From NCBI GenBank assembly GCA_013396525.1, contig VWYX01000753.1, positions 296,331-360,330 of the forward strand: 64,000 nt of DNA, in the 5' to 3' direction. Shown in pieces: positions 24,121-38,347 of this stretch. The stretch is from Chaetorhynchus papuensis (Eukaryota; Chordata; Aves; Passeriformes; Rhipiduridae). The translations under genes were made by a program, and so were the position numbers. The notes under the pieces were generated by a model that ran no database searches, was not told the origin of the DNA, and saw nothing but the letters and a program-made list of their open reading frames with translations. Positions within the stretch are counted from its first letter, which is position 1, and each line of letters begins with the position of its first letter.

Positions 24121-27100
24121 TAAAACTGGCTACTGTGTATTTGTATATAGGCCTGAGTATATGTATATAGCTTTTACCTGTTTTGGAGCTTTTATCCTAA
24201 CCTCTAATACGTCTTTATGCTATGCCACAGTTTCAAACTGTTTTTGGAATTTTTATTTTGTTAGAAGATGCCAATGACCTCCCACCAATTCTCATGATTA
24301 TTTCAAGAAAACTTCACATTCAGAGGCAAACCTACATATCCTAATTTTCTTTTAAGTGAAATTGAGAAGCCTATTAATTGAACAACTTTTAAACAGTCAA
24401 TGCAATAGCCTTCCCTTGTTGTATTTTTTAATTCTAGCTAATCTGCCATAAGACACAGAATGCCAAATATAATCACAACAGTGAAGAGGTGGTGAAGGTG
24501 TTTCTGCACCAAAAGCTTTACCATTACATGCCTAGGGATTTATTCACTGTAACTAAAACTATATTTTTATTGGGGATTTTTTAAGAAAGAATATATAGAA
24601 GATTGTAATGTACTGAATTTCCTCTTTCTCACATGCCACATTATTAGTACCTTGCAACATATGAATGCTCAAAAATTGACTCCAAACCACAAGCTTCTTG
24701 CCATCACTTTCCATTCATTCTAAAAACAATTTCAGTGTTTCAGTGTTGTCTTCATGTTAGCATGCAAGTGAGCAGGCTACAGGTGAAAGCTGAGCAAGAC
24801 CAACTTGCTATCACTGTTACTGAGAATATGGGAATAGTAATTAAGAGTCACACTGAACACTGAATATTGACTTAACTAAGCAAATGCTGAAAAATATGAG
24901 TATTGAGAATATATCACATTATAAAAAGGTTTGTAAATCTCCTAAATCTCCTTCTCCTGAGCAAACTATTGACTGCTTCCAGACAAAAAGATGAAACGAG
25001 TTTTCTTTCTATTAGCAAAAATAATTTTATAAAATGATGGTTTTCATGGATTCCTTTTCTATTTTTCCCATAAAAATTCAGTTTCAGTATATTGTTTGAA
25101 ACAAACAATCTTATGGCTATTTTTTTCTATATAGAAGTGTTTAATCAGAAGTTCTAACTACTACTTCTTTCCCTTGCACAAACCTAGCAAATAATTAGTT
25201 ACTCATTGCTCCCTTACTTCTTCTAAGAACTATCTATGGCAGAAGTGTTTAGAAAATGGTCTAATGAGACAAAGATTGATACATTTTGGAGAGGGAGTTA
25301 GAAAAAAACCTAAGTGTATGGGAAACATTCGTAATTCATGTGACTGGTACTATAATAGGCAATACTATACATGGTACCTCAAATTAGTACTTCAGTCCCT
25401 GTTCTTCCCATGACATCAGACTGGACCATAGACAAAACCTCTGCACAGCCAATTCAACAGGGTGGTTACTCTAAATTTAGTATTAGGCATCAATTATATT
25501 ATTTAGGAAATCTGTAAGCTTACAGAGGCACCTAACTTACACAAATACTATGTATAACCATGGTACTAAAAGGCAAATATATATAAAATATTCCCAGTAA
25601 GAATACAGGGGTTCCCACACATGAGCTTTCAGTGTGATAAAAGATTTTCAACTGAAAAATGCACTGCAATGCTATGACTAAAAGGAGCATTGAGTTAAAG
25701 GGGAAAATTAGGTAATTTGTGAAATATCATGCATAAAACATGGTATTTGAGCATGCATAAAACAACTGAGAGACTAAGACACACAGACCAAAAAGTCTCA
25801 GTGATTGAACACCTGCTTCATCCACAACCACCTGTTGCATGTATTAGTTACAGTGGATAGGCTAACAAGAAGTCTGGGTAAAAAAACTGGTAATGGCTGG
25901 AGTTGTATGCCATAAGAAAAAAATGAAGACTGGAGTAGGTGCTCCTACACCACACTTTCACCAAACTGGGTGATCATCCCTGGGTTTGCTGTGCCATCTT
26001 TATGGCCCAAACATATCCATAACATACACAGTCTTTTAGAGAGCAGAGCTTAACAAAGAAAATAATGCAATCAAAGTACAAAAATATGCTCAAATGAGAA
26101 ATCAGTTATTCCACAGAGATTCAGTTCAACTTGCTTTGTCACTTATAGCTCACATATATGAATACAAATGTCCAGTACATAGTATTCATAGACCCTATTT
26201 CAACTTAATTTTAAATAAAAGCCATTAAAATTTCCTTGAGTAAAATGGCTGTCATTTCAATTTTATCTGACATTGAGAACCAAAAGAATATTCTGCCTAT
26301 AGTAGAATAATGCAAGAAATGGCCATGAATCTGTACACTTCTTAATCCTCTAACAATTGGTGGACTTGAGGTTTATAAGTTGAAATAAATACTTTAAAAC
26401 ACTATAAAGCCGCTGGAAAGAAGTGCTTTATACCAATGCTTTGTTTCATTAATACCTTCTCTTTGTAGAGGAAAGCCAAAAATATCCCACACAGTATTAA
26501 CCACATACATTCTGAGAAGTCAAAAAATGAAAATCAGATTGTTGCTGGCAGACATATTAAACCTTTCTGAAACATAAGTCATTACACCTAGATTAGTGTC
26601 AATAACATACACTCCTTCCTGAGTAGCCTGCAAGGTTTTATATGCAGATTCATATCCAAATTCCTGTAAGAATCAAAATAGTAATCTTGAATTCAGGAAT
26701 TCACGCCATTTCTAAGAAATAATTGGACATGAAAGAAAAATTAAAGGCTCGAGCAAGTAGGAGAGGAAAAAAAAAAAGAGTTCAAGACTGAAGACAACCT
26801 CACAGCTGGACTATGCTCTACTCAGTCTACATGCAAGAAGGACATTGCCCGAATACTTGTGTGTATGTAGCACATCTTCCCACCTGGTTCTCCAAATAAA
26901 GATGTGCCGCAGTGCTGTGGTAACTTTCTCACACACCCCAAAAAGAGATTTACAAAAAAAAAAACACCATGCACAAACCTCCTATTTCCCCTAACAAATG
27001 TAACTATAAGGTGTATGGATTCTCACATGTTTCGCATACTTCTTTGGCTACTGGAAAAACTAAAGTTGCTTCAAATTAACCGTAGGAATCAGGAGTAACA

Positions 27101-28957
27101 GTGAATCCCCTAACATACTCACTTCATCTCAGTCTTTATCCATGGCACAATAGAGGATGTCTCATGAGAGCTGCAAGAGGCTCAGGCATAGCATTGCAGA
27201 TTCTATTCACATGCAACAATCACAAGGGGTTTTTAATATGTGCTGTGTAAAATACTGGCTTGATACACCCTTTCACTGGTAATCAATAAATTCTTTCTTC
27301 ACAGCATCTCCCTTAACACCAGTGACAGAAATGCAAGTTATCATCACCTGACACAACATAGTGAAGTGTCAGAAAAAGTCTAAGTGGCATTTTAGAAACA
27401 GCTGCAAAACACATTATTTAAATCTTTATTGTGTGTCTTGCTGCGAAATTACACTTAAATTAGTTTTAGTGTTCTTCCCAGTACTATTCCTTTGACAACA
27501 ATATAAAGCAATTAATTTCTATCACTGAAAGTTTTTTGCATATATAAAAAATTTATAAAACCCCACAAAAAGTACAGCAGTGAAATACTGAAAATTATAT
27601 TTTAATGCATGAAAACCTAAGAAATGGAATTTAGCAGTATCCTGAGCACCTGTACCTTTGCTTTTTGATGTGAAAATGCCATCACACATGACTATCTATA
27701 AAGAGCACGTTCTATAGGATAATTATGAAGATCCACAGAAGTGTTATAATTCTGATAAATAAATTTTAAAAAAATCTGCAACATTATGAGGACAGAAAGG
27801 GTTAAAAAAATTATTATCCTTGCAGTTCAGAAAAAATGATGATTTTCATTGTTTTGGAGAAACACTTTGGAGTTGTTAGAATGGAATACTAACAGAACTT
27901 TGAACCTTCCAAAATGAAGAACAGCTAAAAATGCAGTTATTTACATTAAGACTGTTCTGAATATTTTCACCTCTTAAAAGAGTCAGTGGAAAAAAAAAAA
28001 GCATATCGTTCCCAAGTTTCCAACTGTTCAGAAAACTACTAAATTAAAGGCTCTGTATTATCAACAATAGGAGTAAGTGATTTTAAAATACGGTGTATCC
28101 TTTTTTCTCAGGATAGTTGTAAGAAGATTCTAGGAAGATTCAGGCTAACCCTATCTGCTCTACATTTGGATGCTTATAGGACATGTATTTATTTAAGCAG
28201 CCTTTTTGGAACCCATGATCATTTGTATAGGGGTGTAGAGAAGTCACTTCTTCCTGATATTTCCTGAGTGTTCTGGACTTCTGTCCTTAAATATCCTCCC
28301 AAATCACCTACTTAAGGACTAACTTCCTCAGAAAAAAAACCCCAACAACCCTACAATGTGACCACATGAGTCAAGCCCTCTCCAAGGCTCTCCTGAGGTG
28401 GAGACCACCTATACCTGGCTGACAGGAAGAGCTCCACCAGCGCTCCCCTTTCTCAGACACTCAAATCCCTGAGCAAGAACACTGGAAGATGATGGCTTTC
28501 CTCTGCTTTCACTTAATGTTTCAATGTAGCGTGACAAGTTTAAGGAAGAAACAGAAGGCAAAAATAGAGCTGCCACATTTGAGATCTGAAAAAGGTCTAA
28601 TGAGCCAGTCATGGTGTATTCAGACGTTATTTTTAGAGGAAGACTCATGCTTTAAAGTATGTCTGTTAAATTGGCAACTTGGCTTCCAACAGATCTGCTG
28701 GCTCCAAGGATTTAGCTCTACTTGGTATAACAGCCATGGTCCAAGCAAGGTATACTAAAAAATATTTGGACATAAAAGCTGGTATGAATTACAAAAGCAA
28801 GTTCCAGAATATAGGTAAATTAATATTCCAAATATCTTTATTCTGACGAACTTACAATGTTTTTTTTCCTAGCAGCTGAAGGAACAACATGCATTAATGA
28901 AGCTACTACTAATTTCTTCTTATTAATTTAAATTGCTCTTCTGAAATAAGACACCAC

Positions 28958-28980
28958 ACCTAATCATGGTATGATTAGGT
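28958..28980. repeat. perfect palindrome, 10-bp arms, 3-base spacer
   Basis: ACCTAATCAT (28958-28967) and ATGATTAGGT (28971-28980) are exact reverse complements around GGT, in intron 3. Confidence 0.9.
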
Positions 28981-31208
28981 CTGTATTTTTCTTCTGCCTG
29001 ACCATATCTGCTGTCTTCTGCTCATACCACATATGATGTTTGCTTCTGCATATCACAAAAATGAATACACTAGGGAGAGAATTAAAACAGATTGTCCTCC
29101 CCTATGTACAGGACAAACCAAGACATCTCTTAAAGGATATATTCTTTTCTCTCAAAAGGAAAAAAAAAAGGGACTACAAGCTTTTTCATCTCAACTTCAC
29201 TAACCACAAGCATAGTCAAGTTAAAAAGTCAAAGTATGCTGGAAAATAGAGCTACATCTGCCCAGCAAAATTTTATCACCAGTGACAGCAAAAACATCCA
29301 TTTGGTTCCTAAATACTGACAGAGCTGGCAGGGAAAAACTCCAGTGGGAAAAGAAGAATTGTAACATATAAACTAGGCACTTCATCCCAAAGAAAGAAGC
29401 AACTAATATCTTTTCATGGCTGTTCCTTGTCAGAGCAGCCCTAACCTATTAAAAAAGCTTCACTCAACAGGCCTGTTCTCCATACTGTCCAACTGAAATG
29501 AAAGGGACTTTTCCAGAAGTGGTGTCACCACAAGAAGAGACACTATATTTACTAGGGTTTGTTAGACTGGTTGGTTTTAACCAAATAACTCCAAAACTGA
29601 ACTTGGCCTCTGCTTTTGAAGAGGTCTCATCATGAATGTCAAATTAAATCATTAAAAAAACCCACAAAACTTACTCTGATTTTTGATATTGTTCAGATTC
29701 TGTACCCAAAGCTGAACTGTTTGGTACATACTGGCTGCCAGAAGTAATTCCAAGTAATTACTTGGTAATGCTTAGTATTGTTATTCTACACTTGCCCAAA
29801 ATACAGCAGCATTTTTCAAAAACTCCTATGTAAGCACTGCATTTCAAAATATACCACTTACTATAACAAGTTCATCTGCTCTGTAAGATGCAACAGCTAA
29901 CTCAGCCCTGGCTTGGTAATTTCAGCATGAGGAAGTGCAGACAATGTGGGAACAAGATGTACTTATTCATCTAATCAGATATTTTGCAATGCTTCAGACT
30001 CTCTCTGGGTATAGTATCAAAAAGCAGCACACCTTAGGTCAGCACTAGAAGAGTAGTAGGGGCACAGAGATCAATAGCTCCTAGTGGGGTATAAAAGCAT
30101 GAGAAGTAAAAAGAAAAGGTATATGGGAAACAGGAAACAGTTTACAGTCATCACAGTTTTTTTAATAGCAAAGAGTCTCCATGCTTCCCATTAAAATTAG
30201 ATGGACCACATTTTCTATGGCCAAAATAAGCATGACTTCACAATCTTGTGAAACTTCTGTGTGTTTATCCATTATTATTAACACCTTCACACCACCTTTA
30301 TAAGATATTGAGTTCACAATACTGCAAATACTGTTGGATATCTGTTGTGTCCTCTTCACTTTCACAGACCTTCACAGTCAGTTTTACCATTTTACCATTA
30401 AATTAATGGTATTGTTGGTGTTAACTCTAACGTAAGAACTGTTCCTCTAAGAAACAACTCTCAGAGACACAATTTTCCTTCAGATCTCACACAACCACCC
30501 CACCCCCCATAAAATACAATCAAAATCAACTGAATATATTTAACCAAAACAGTATGACACACTTGTCACAGCACACAGGCATAATGCACTTGGCATCAGA
30601 AGATTCTGCAAAACCGTCCTCCACCAGCCTATACACCTGGGTACATTCAGAAACTCCTTTCCAGAGTACCATCAGGTGGCACCTAAGTGAGGACATTTTT
30701 ACTTCTAGAGACATCACATAAAAGCAAAAAGATTATCAGAGTTTCATGGTACTTTTTAATGCCAGGATCCTAGCAGCAATATAGGTGTATAAGTGCTTAC
30801 AAAGTACTCCAGAACTTCCTAATTACACCATCTGTTTACATATTAAGCGATGTACAACTTTTTTTAAATGGAAGATGAGGAATGTAGGAAACTAACTCTG
30901 ACAAATTATTAGCTTTTTTCTTTCACTTCAGTTACAAATTCCTTGCTATTTACTTTAAACAGATGCTATGCAACTACACATGCACCGAGACTTAATTAAA
31001 TAAATATCATATAGTTTAAATTATAATAGGTAAATTTCTAAAACATTTTCACTTTCATTTGTAAATAAATTTTTTAAAAAATTAAAAATCACTGTATTGA
31101 AACACCCTACAGGCAGTAGGGCCAAGCATGTTATTCCCAGAACATTACAGATTATTAATCACAATACTGTCAGACTCACTAGTTGTTATACAGATCACTT
31201 TAATTGTC

Positions 31209-31320
31209 ATGGAATCATAGAATGGTTTGGGTTGAAAGGGGGGCCTTAAAGATTATTTAGTTCTAAATCCCCCACCATGGTCAGGGACACCTTTCACTAG
31301 ACCAGGTTGCCTTCTCTAAG
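31209..31320 (-). mobile_element. CR1 LINE fragment, antisense, short
   Basis: The sequence GGAATCATAGAATGG followed by TTTGGGTTGAAAGG and the block around TTAGTTCTAAATCCCCCACC is the reverse complement of a CR1 3' end. It is about 110 bases long and truncated at GACCAGGTTGC, a typical 5'-truncated insertion in intron 3. Confidence 0.9.
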
Positions 31321-32470
31321 AAAATTTTAATCTAGAAAATCTAGTATCTAATTTTTCCTGTAGTCCTGTTAAATGAATCACATTTAATCTCAGAGACAGA
31401 ACAAAAGTGTGCCATGTGCCACAGGCTAAATGCAGTTTAAAACTGTGGTAATTACTTTTGGATTTCCTCTGCAGCAAGTAAGCATGCTAATTTGAATAAC
31501 TTGTGGTACAAGTAAGAGAAATAAGGAAAATGAAAGAGAAGTGTGTTATTGCTTCAGTTGCAAATTGCTAAAATACCTTTCAAATGAAATACAGAACTCA
31601 TGTGTATTCTTCTTTTATTTATGTACTGCAAGACTGTAATTTCTTTTCCATGTCCTTTTACTATTTATTGCCACCATCATTCCTTAAGGTGAAAAATAAA
31701 AAAGCAAATAACTCACAATGACTACTATTTCTATATTGCTTTCTGTCACAACCCTCCTGTTTTCTGCCCTTTAACCCTCCTCAAACCAAATAAATTGAAA
31801 ATTCTTCTTCAAAAGCAAAAGTACCCATCTCTTGCTCAGCATTTTCTACATAGTGCTAAGCTGTCAAACAAGGCTGGCTTTGATATGATACATGAAATCC
31901 AAAGGCACTCTATTGTCTGTGTTTGAAGAATGAATAAAAAGTGAAACATACCAATTTTTTCTCCCCAAACTGCAAGAATAGATTTTTAATCCGACGTGAA
32001 GGGATATATTTGGATGATTTACAACTACCTCAGTGGCAGCCTGGTTCAACATCAGTATACCACACTGAAATTTTACTACATGCTACACAAAAGTAATGCA
32101 GTAATTTACAAAAGGCCACCTGTGTTGACCAAAAGCTAAGAAATAGTATTTTTTAAAGAGAAACCATTTTGCATTTATTCTACCAAGACCTCTATAAGAA
32201 CAATTTTGTCTGGAATAAGAACAGCAAAAATAAAAAATAAGTAATGCAAACCTCTCTCCCTTGTTTTATATTCACTGTAAAAATAAAAAATAATCTTCTT
32301 GTTAACAATGTAGGCATGAATTTAAATTTAGGGAATCATGTGGTGATGGTTAGTGTTTCAAATTAATTTCAGATAAGGCCTGTAATATGTACCTCAGATT
32401 AAAACATATCTCCTAGCTTTTCTCTAAGAAACATAGTAGCCTGCATCTTCAACAGCAGATTAAAACTTAC

Positions 32471-32728
32471 CTTATTACAAAGTCATGGTTATCAATCTCT
32501 TTACCACAACCACTCTTCAGAAGGATGCCAGAATTCCCAACAACTGCACAGGTTTTAAATCGGCGATTTTTCATTGGGGAAACTTCAGGGAGAAGGCTGT
32601 GCAAATCCTGAGAAATGTTTAGAGTGCGACGTCTGTCCAGTACGTAATGAATTACATCTCCTGGCTTGAAGCTGCTTTTGACCACTGAGACGTCTCTTTC
32701 AGCATCCAAGAACTGAAGAATGTTCTTC
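32471..32728 (-). CDS. ST8SIA4: ST8SIA4 coding exon 3 (polybasic region, first part of sialylmotif L)
   Basis: This 258-base exon encodes codons 82 (last base) to 168 (first two bases). It starts after a pyrimidine-rich acceptor ending CAACGCAG and stops before a GTAAGT donor at 32470. The peptide begins KNILQFLDAERD and includes R82 (split codon) and R93, the two arginines reported as important for NCAM recognition. It also has the sequon N119-I-S. The segment around FKTCAVVGNSGILL is the first half of sialylmotif L, which binds the CMP-sialic acid donor, and C142 and C156 are disulfide cysteines in the family. Within the motif this copy has K153, G155, N162 and D164, where I recall Asp, Glu, Ser and Asn in human. 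The rest is nearly unchanged. The frame is open across the exon and continues in phase into exon 4, so this is a functional-looking copy. Confidence 0.97.
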
Positions 32729-35306
32729 CTGCGTTGACAGAAAAATGCACAGATAAAACCCAACACTCCCTGCTTGAATGGAGTTTATCTAACAGCAACA
32801 CAGACTGTTCAAGGCATTCAGCCTGAGGCAGAGGGTAGACAGTGTCAGTCCTATTAAGGTAATTTCCCAAGCTCTAGGATGGAGTTAGAGCAAAGCTGTT
32901 AGGATGGGGTTCACACCGTGGTTACAATGTAACACAAAAATACTACAGAACTAGAGCTTAATGACTTGTACACACAGAGGCACTAAGAGATGAAGGGGAG
33001 ATAACTGCAAGTTTGAAGGAATACTGCGTTTGACTATCTTCACAAAATTCTGGAATTAAGACATTTTTAGAAAGGACTGCGGCAGTTTGTTTGCATAAAA
33101 ACACAGTTAAATACATGATCAGAAAATGTCATCTCTTATAAATCAGCTTGGCCCAGGATTGGCCATGTTTTCTTACAGATTCTCATTTCACCATTAAGAG
33201 TAATATATTCGGTTTAGCATAAGCTTCCTCCTAATTAACTGAAGTTTAGCTAAAGCTATCCTAATTAACTTGATATGAGAACGCGCCCAGTCTTTTGTAC
33301 CAATTGGAACAAAACCAGCTTAAAACAAATTAGATTAAAGCAAATTAAACTACTGCAGCTCAGGGTCCAGTCAAGCTGTTAGCTGAACTCAAAAATCACT
33401 TACAAACTCATCAAGACTCTGAAACATTTATCATCTTTTCTGCAATTTACTGTTTAAACTGTTAGACAGGTTCAGACACACATGACCAAAATATGAGTGT
33501 TTAATAAACTACCATGGATTAAGTGAACTATGACAGTTAAACAGTTGTATACTCCCAGCCAGCTCCCTGCAAGTAACTGATGAAGAATGTTTGCTTTTAT
33601 GTCAGCTGAAAAGTGAAGTCATGGTATCTGTTTATGGGGCTATCAGGATGCTCTGCCTAAGTGGTGGTAAAGCAGCTCAAACTTGCTTCTATCTGCAAAA
33701 GTTACCAGTGCCAATGGAAAAGAGGGTGTTGAAGAACGCTGAAACCAGCCTGACTCATCAATCCCAAAGTTAAACATTCTATTCTGAAGAACAGTCTTTC
33801 CTGACAGAAACTGGAACTGGTGAGGATGCAGCAGACAAGAGCTCCTGATAATGGAACCAACAAGTGACAGTGCTGATAACTTAAGTAAAGCCGCTGAGCT
33901 GATGCATCTGACTGTCAATCACTTTATAGTACAAAAGCCAAGGCCCTCGTTTTAATGGCACAGAATTTTTACATACCCTTTCTTGGATGGAGTGTGTGTG
34001 TGTAGCTTCCTCCCTTGAGTGGGAATCCCCTTCCAGATTACTCCTTAAGGCTGAGTAAAAGAGACTTGTCCATGGTCACTGGTATGGGTAAATACCATCA
34101 ATTTCTACTTGGTTATTTTGCTAGCTTTAATATTGTTGCTTCAATATGGCTTCAGTCAATAGTACACTATACTAGAAGTTATAACTATACCATGTAGTAA
34201 ACAAAAATGATCTTTTAGTCTAATCATTATCATTATGATCATCAATAAATAATTTACTTTAATAACTTAAGTATATTTGGTTTGCCACCTTTAAGCCTGT
34301 GGGACAAAGTTGCATAAAGGTTCAATTGCACTTGCACAATCCTTTAAACAGAAACTGTTGACCAAGTCTGGGGCTAAGATTAGATCCAACCACACCTTGA
34401 CTTCTCTCTGAGAAGGAGGTTAGCTTTCAAGTGGTTTAGAAAACAAGTCCTGTACCTCATAACTCAGTGAGAGGGATTCTCTAATAAACTCTGTTCAAAG
34501 CTTCCATTCTGCCTGTGACCGGTGGGGGACGGGGGTCCTAAAACTGGCACATGTTCAATATGTAGGTTCAAAAGAGATACTTAATGACTTCAGTGTAATG
34601 ACTAATGTATGCAATGACTAATACCCACACTGGCAGTGTAGAACAGTTTTCAGCACACTCTTGACACAAAAAGCTGAAAAGCTCCCCAGGCAGAGCTGCA
34701 GGAGCCACTGATAGTTCAGGATTGCAAGCGAGCAAAGCTTTACAACCTTGTGTCCATCTGTGAAGCAGGTTATGTTTGTGAAGAAAGATCACACCTGAAC
34801 CAAGTACAACACACTTATGGAACAGACAGGGAGTGCTGAGCTGGGGCAGGGTATTTAGTACACAATAAATCTACTTGAAACTTTTGCCTCTGCAAGTCGA
34901 ACAAGAAAAGAAGAAAACCAAAAACTTTATATTTTTCACTGTTGTCAGAATTTAAAACAAAATAGGTATTTTGTTGACTAAGAGAATGTTGTTTTTGCAT
35001 ATTAAGCTTCTAGAGGGGAACTTCCATAGAGCATCAAAACAGGAAAAGATAACTAGAAATGTTATTCTGGCAGTTGCAACACTCAGTCGTAGCCATAAAG
35101 GGGAAATAATCCCTGACAAGTTAAAAGGGATGAACTGTAGAAACACCCATGCCCACTAGCCAGCTCGTGTTGCTGCCTCAAGAAAGAAGAGTATGTCTGA
35201 ATCTTGCAACCAACAACACCATGGAACTGATCTTAAAGGCCATAGGAGAAGAGAAACATAACAAAAGTGTTTTTTAAGTAATTCCTCTCATTTCCTAAAC
35301 TTGGCC

Positions 35307-35329
35307 AAAAAAAAAAAAAAAAAAAAAAA
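35307..35329 (+). repeat. A23 homopolymer
   Basis: An uninterrupted run of 23 A follows TTGGCC in intron 2. It is not preceded by a recognisable retroposed gene, so it is most simply a slippage-prone mononucleotide tract. Confidence 0.95.
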
Positions 35330-37667
35330 GAAAGAATATCTGGACTGTGTAGGACTATCTGTTACAGATGTCACATATGAAGGAAGCAGCATCAGAGCAA
35401 AGGCATCTTTTGCTGAGGCACATGAGGGGCTCAGAATAACAAAGCAGGACAGACAATGTTAAAATCCTGAGCATAGGTTTTGGTAAGGCCAAGCAAGATA
35501 TTGCTGTAAAAGGAAGACTCAAATTTGGCCTTTGAATGGATTTTAAATCTCATTGGGTTTGATAGCTTAACTTCATGGGCACTCTGCAACAGATACATCA
35601 ACTACTATAAAACAAGAGCAAGAAAGAAAGAATTGCCCAGTCTAGAAGTATGAAAAATTACTGCAATTATTCATTACATAGGAAGAGAGCTACTGCAGCT
35701 GGGGCTGTAAAGGATGATATGAATGCATCAAAAGCTATGAACGTCATCAGCCAAGCTATTGAGAGACTCATTTCACGTGAACTCTGACTTGAGAAGAGAT
35801 GATCACAAATGAGTCTCAAAACCTCAAAAAATTGTGTGAGACATACAGAAACTAGATTCCTGACTACAAGAAGTCACATGATCACCAGAAGATTTGCTTT
35901 AGTTCCTGATGCCTAGAAAAAATTGGCCTGAAACTGTCCATGTAAGCAAAAAAGTAGCAACATTTGTGCATGAACACAGTAACTTCTGTACTATTTTAAA
36001 AAATAAGAGGAAGGCAGTGAAGTTATGCAAACAGTAAGAAAAAAGTAAAAGCACCTTGGCTTCCATTATTAATTTGGTTACTTACATTCAAACCTCATTT
36101 TTCTATATGCTGATAAAAGTCCTCCAAAGAATTTCATGTGGACCTGAATTAGAATCAGATAATTAACCACCCAGCACAGCTGAATTTCAAAAATGTCTAA
36201 AGAATTTATTTTTCAATAAAACATTGAGATGGGCAGAAGTCACTAATCTTAGTATCTTCTCACTTATTTAAAAATGTTTTCTTGTCTGAAGCTGTCATTA
36301 GCATATTCAATTAAATGTGCACGCAGGTATTGCAGTACATAATAGAATCCTGGTATAAGAGACATGCAATAATGCTGACATTAAAATATTTTTTATTGAT
36401 TCATCTGGTGGTGTCCAGGTATCTTCTAATACTGAAAGTAATATGATAAATAATGCAGAGTCCATGCTACTGTTTTAAGTTCCTCTGTGCTCACCCATAC
36501 CATGGGGATAACAGTACTTCTGAGTTTCACATAAGCACTAAGAGGAAAAAAACCAACTTACTGAGGAACGTAACAAATACTGAGCATCCATACATGAGTG
36601 TCCCAGTCAGTCTTGATGCTGATTAATAACAATAACTTGTTTAAACCTCTGTTCTGTTCCACAAAGAGCACTAAAAATAGCACAACAAGGTTACTCTGAT
36701 TAAACAGACATGACAAAATAATGACAAGGAAATGCTAATCCACTTCAAGCTGCATATTAAATTCAAAAGTAAGCTCGATTCCACCGAGGGAAAAAAGAGC
36801 ATTATTTTTAATAAACCTTGAAGAAAAGGTGTTCTGCAACCTTAAGCTACAATGTGTAAGCAAACAGTTTCATTTGAGGTGGTCTTCAAGTTCTTTATGA
36901 CAAATAAAACTGTATCAGGGTGTGCCCAGAGCCGTTTGGTGAGCAGGTGAGACTGATGTAACTCACCCTTAATTGTAGCCAAGCAGCTGCTTTTAACATG
37001 TTTACATGACTCAAAAAAACACAGTGTCATAATCTGTGGCTAACCTGGGGTTTTTCTTCGATAAGCAGAAACAGATCTCCACAATATTTAAGTAACAACT
37101 GAAACTGCCAGTTATCTGATAGAGTTCATGCAACAGATAGTAATGTCACTGAACAGCTTTCCAATTGTTAAAACTATGTACTGCTCTGGGGCAACATGGT
37201 GGGATTTTTCTTGTGATGTGCATTTTTCTAGTTTTATTTTGTACTGTGGTCTTTGCACTACAAAACTTATATAATCTCAAACTATTCTTCATCTGCCTCA
37301 TAACTGTGTGAATGAAGGTAAGAAAATAGACCACTCAAAGATTTGTAAGATTACAAAAACATGTATAATTTTAGACATTGTCAAGAAAACTGAAATAAGA
37401 CCTCCAATGCTTTTTCTGGGAAAAATCATTTATTTAGAGGCAGGCAGTGCCATAAATCCTTGCTGCTGGACTTCAGTGGACACCACGTGTGAGGGGAATT
37501 CTCTGGAGCACATCCTCAGTGCCCAGGAGGGTTCACCAGCAAACACATGATGGAACAGAGACGGACTAAGTGTTTACTTGATCCTCTCTGTGCCCACCTG
37601 AAGATGTGCCTTTATCTACACGTCCCCCAGCCCATTTTTATCTAATATGTCCCTAATAATCCCTTGT

Positions 37668-37703
37668 GGTGGGGACTTGACAACCTCCTGTCAGGTCCCC
37701 ACC
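37668..37703. repeat. hairpin, 15-bp stem with one wobble, 6-base loop
   Basis: GGTGGGGACTTGACA (37668-37682) pairs with TGTCAGGTCCCCACC (37689-37703), with a single T/G position. The stem is GC-rich and stable. It lies in intron 2 within a moderately GC-rich stretch of unknown origin. Confidence 0.85.
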
Positions 37704-38293
37704 ATGTGCATCTGTCAGTGTTGCCCTAGCCTTACTGGAAGCACAGTATTCCTCAGACCTTTTCCACAGCAGCTGAGGCTGCTCTTGTTCCTTATGCCTT
37801 GCTTGTGAAGGACAGACTACACCTAATTCTTAGCAATACCCTTCATTTACCTGAGGATAAGAAATCATTCAACTATTTTTTTAACTTTCATGTTGTAGAT
37901 TTCTAATCCCTCCTCTTGATCTCCTGCAGACTCTCTCTGACAGGCCTTCATAGACAACTTGATTTTCTAAACCTAGCAAGTCCTGACTCTGCTTTGCACT
38001 CTGCAGCTGGAAGGAAGAAGGTGGCTCCCAGCCTGTGGGATCACCAGGGATTACAGCCTAGATAAAACATGGTTTTTTGGCAGCTAGATTAGTTTAATTA
38101 AAAAAAACAACATGTAGGAACAAACTCTGTGGTAACAAAAGGTCACAGCTTGCTCGTGTACATGACTAGAGTTCCAGCTCCTGTTGGTTTCTTGAGGAGG
38201 CAGTGGGGACCACAGGTATTTGTACCTGTGCTGGGTTTTACTTTAGTCTGAAAGGAAGTTTTAAGAAAAGCTCTTCCAGGAAAGCAGCATTTA

Positions 38294-38347
38294 GAATCAT
38301 AGGGTAGCTTGGATTGGAAGGAGACATGAAAGATCATCTAGTTCAAC
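38294..38347 (-). mobile_element. CR1 LINE 3' end, very short, antisense
   Basis: AGAATCATAGGGTAGCTTGG then GGAAGGAGACATGAAAGATC and ATCTAGTTCAACC reproduce only the last 50-60 bases of a CR1 in reverse complement. Beyond 38347 the similarity fades, so this is a heavily 5'-truncated copy in intron 2. Confidence 0.8.

Larger units (their letters stand above)
21817..32470 (-). other. ST8SIA4: ST8SIA4 intron 3
   Basis: This 10654-base intron has a GTAAGT donor and a strong polypyrimidine acceptor. Recognisable contents are two CR1 fragments (23960-24120 and 31209-31320) and a 10-bp-arm palindrome (28958-28980). All open frames are short and lack coding character. The rest is AT-rich sequence in which I see nothing definite. 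Confidence 0.85.

Noticed and set aside
35307..35329. Poly(A) tail of a processed pseudogene
   Set aside because: The upstream sequence shows no open or recognisable coding sequence and no flanking duplication.
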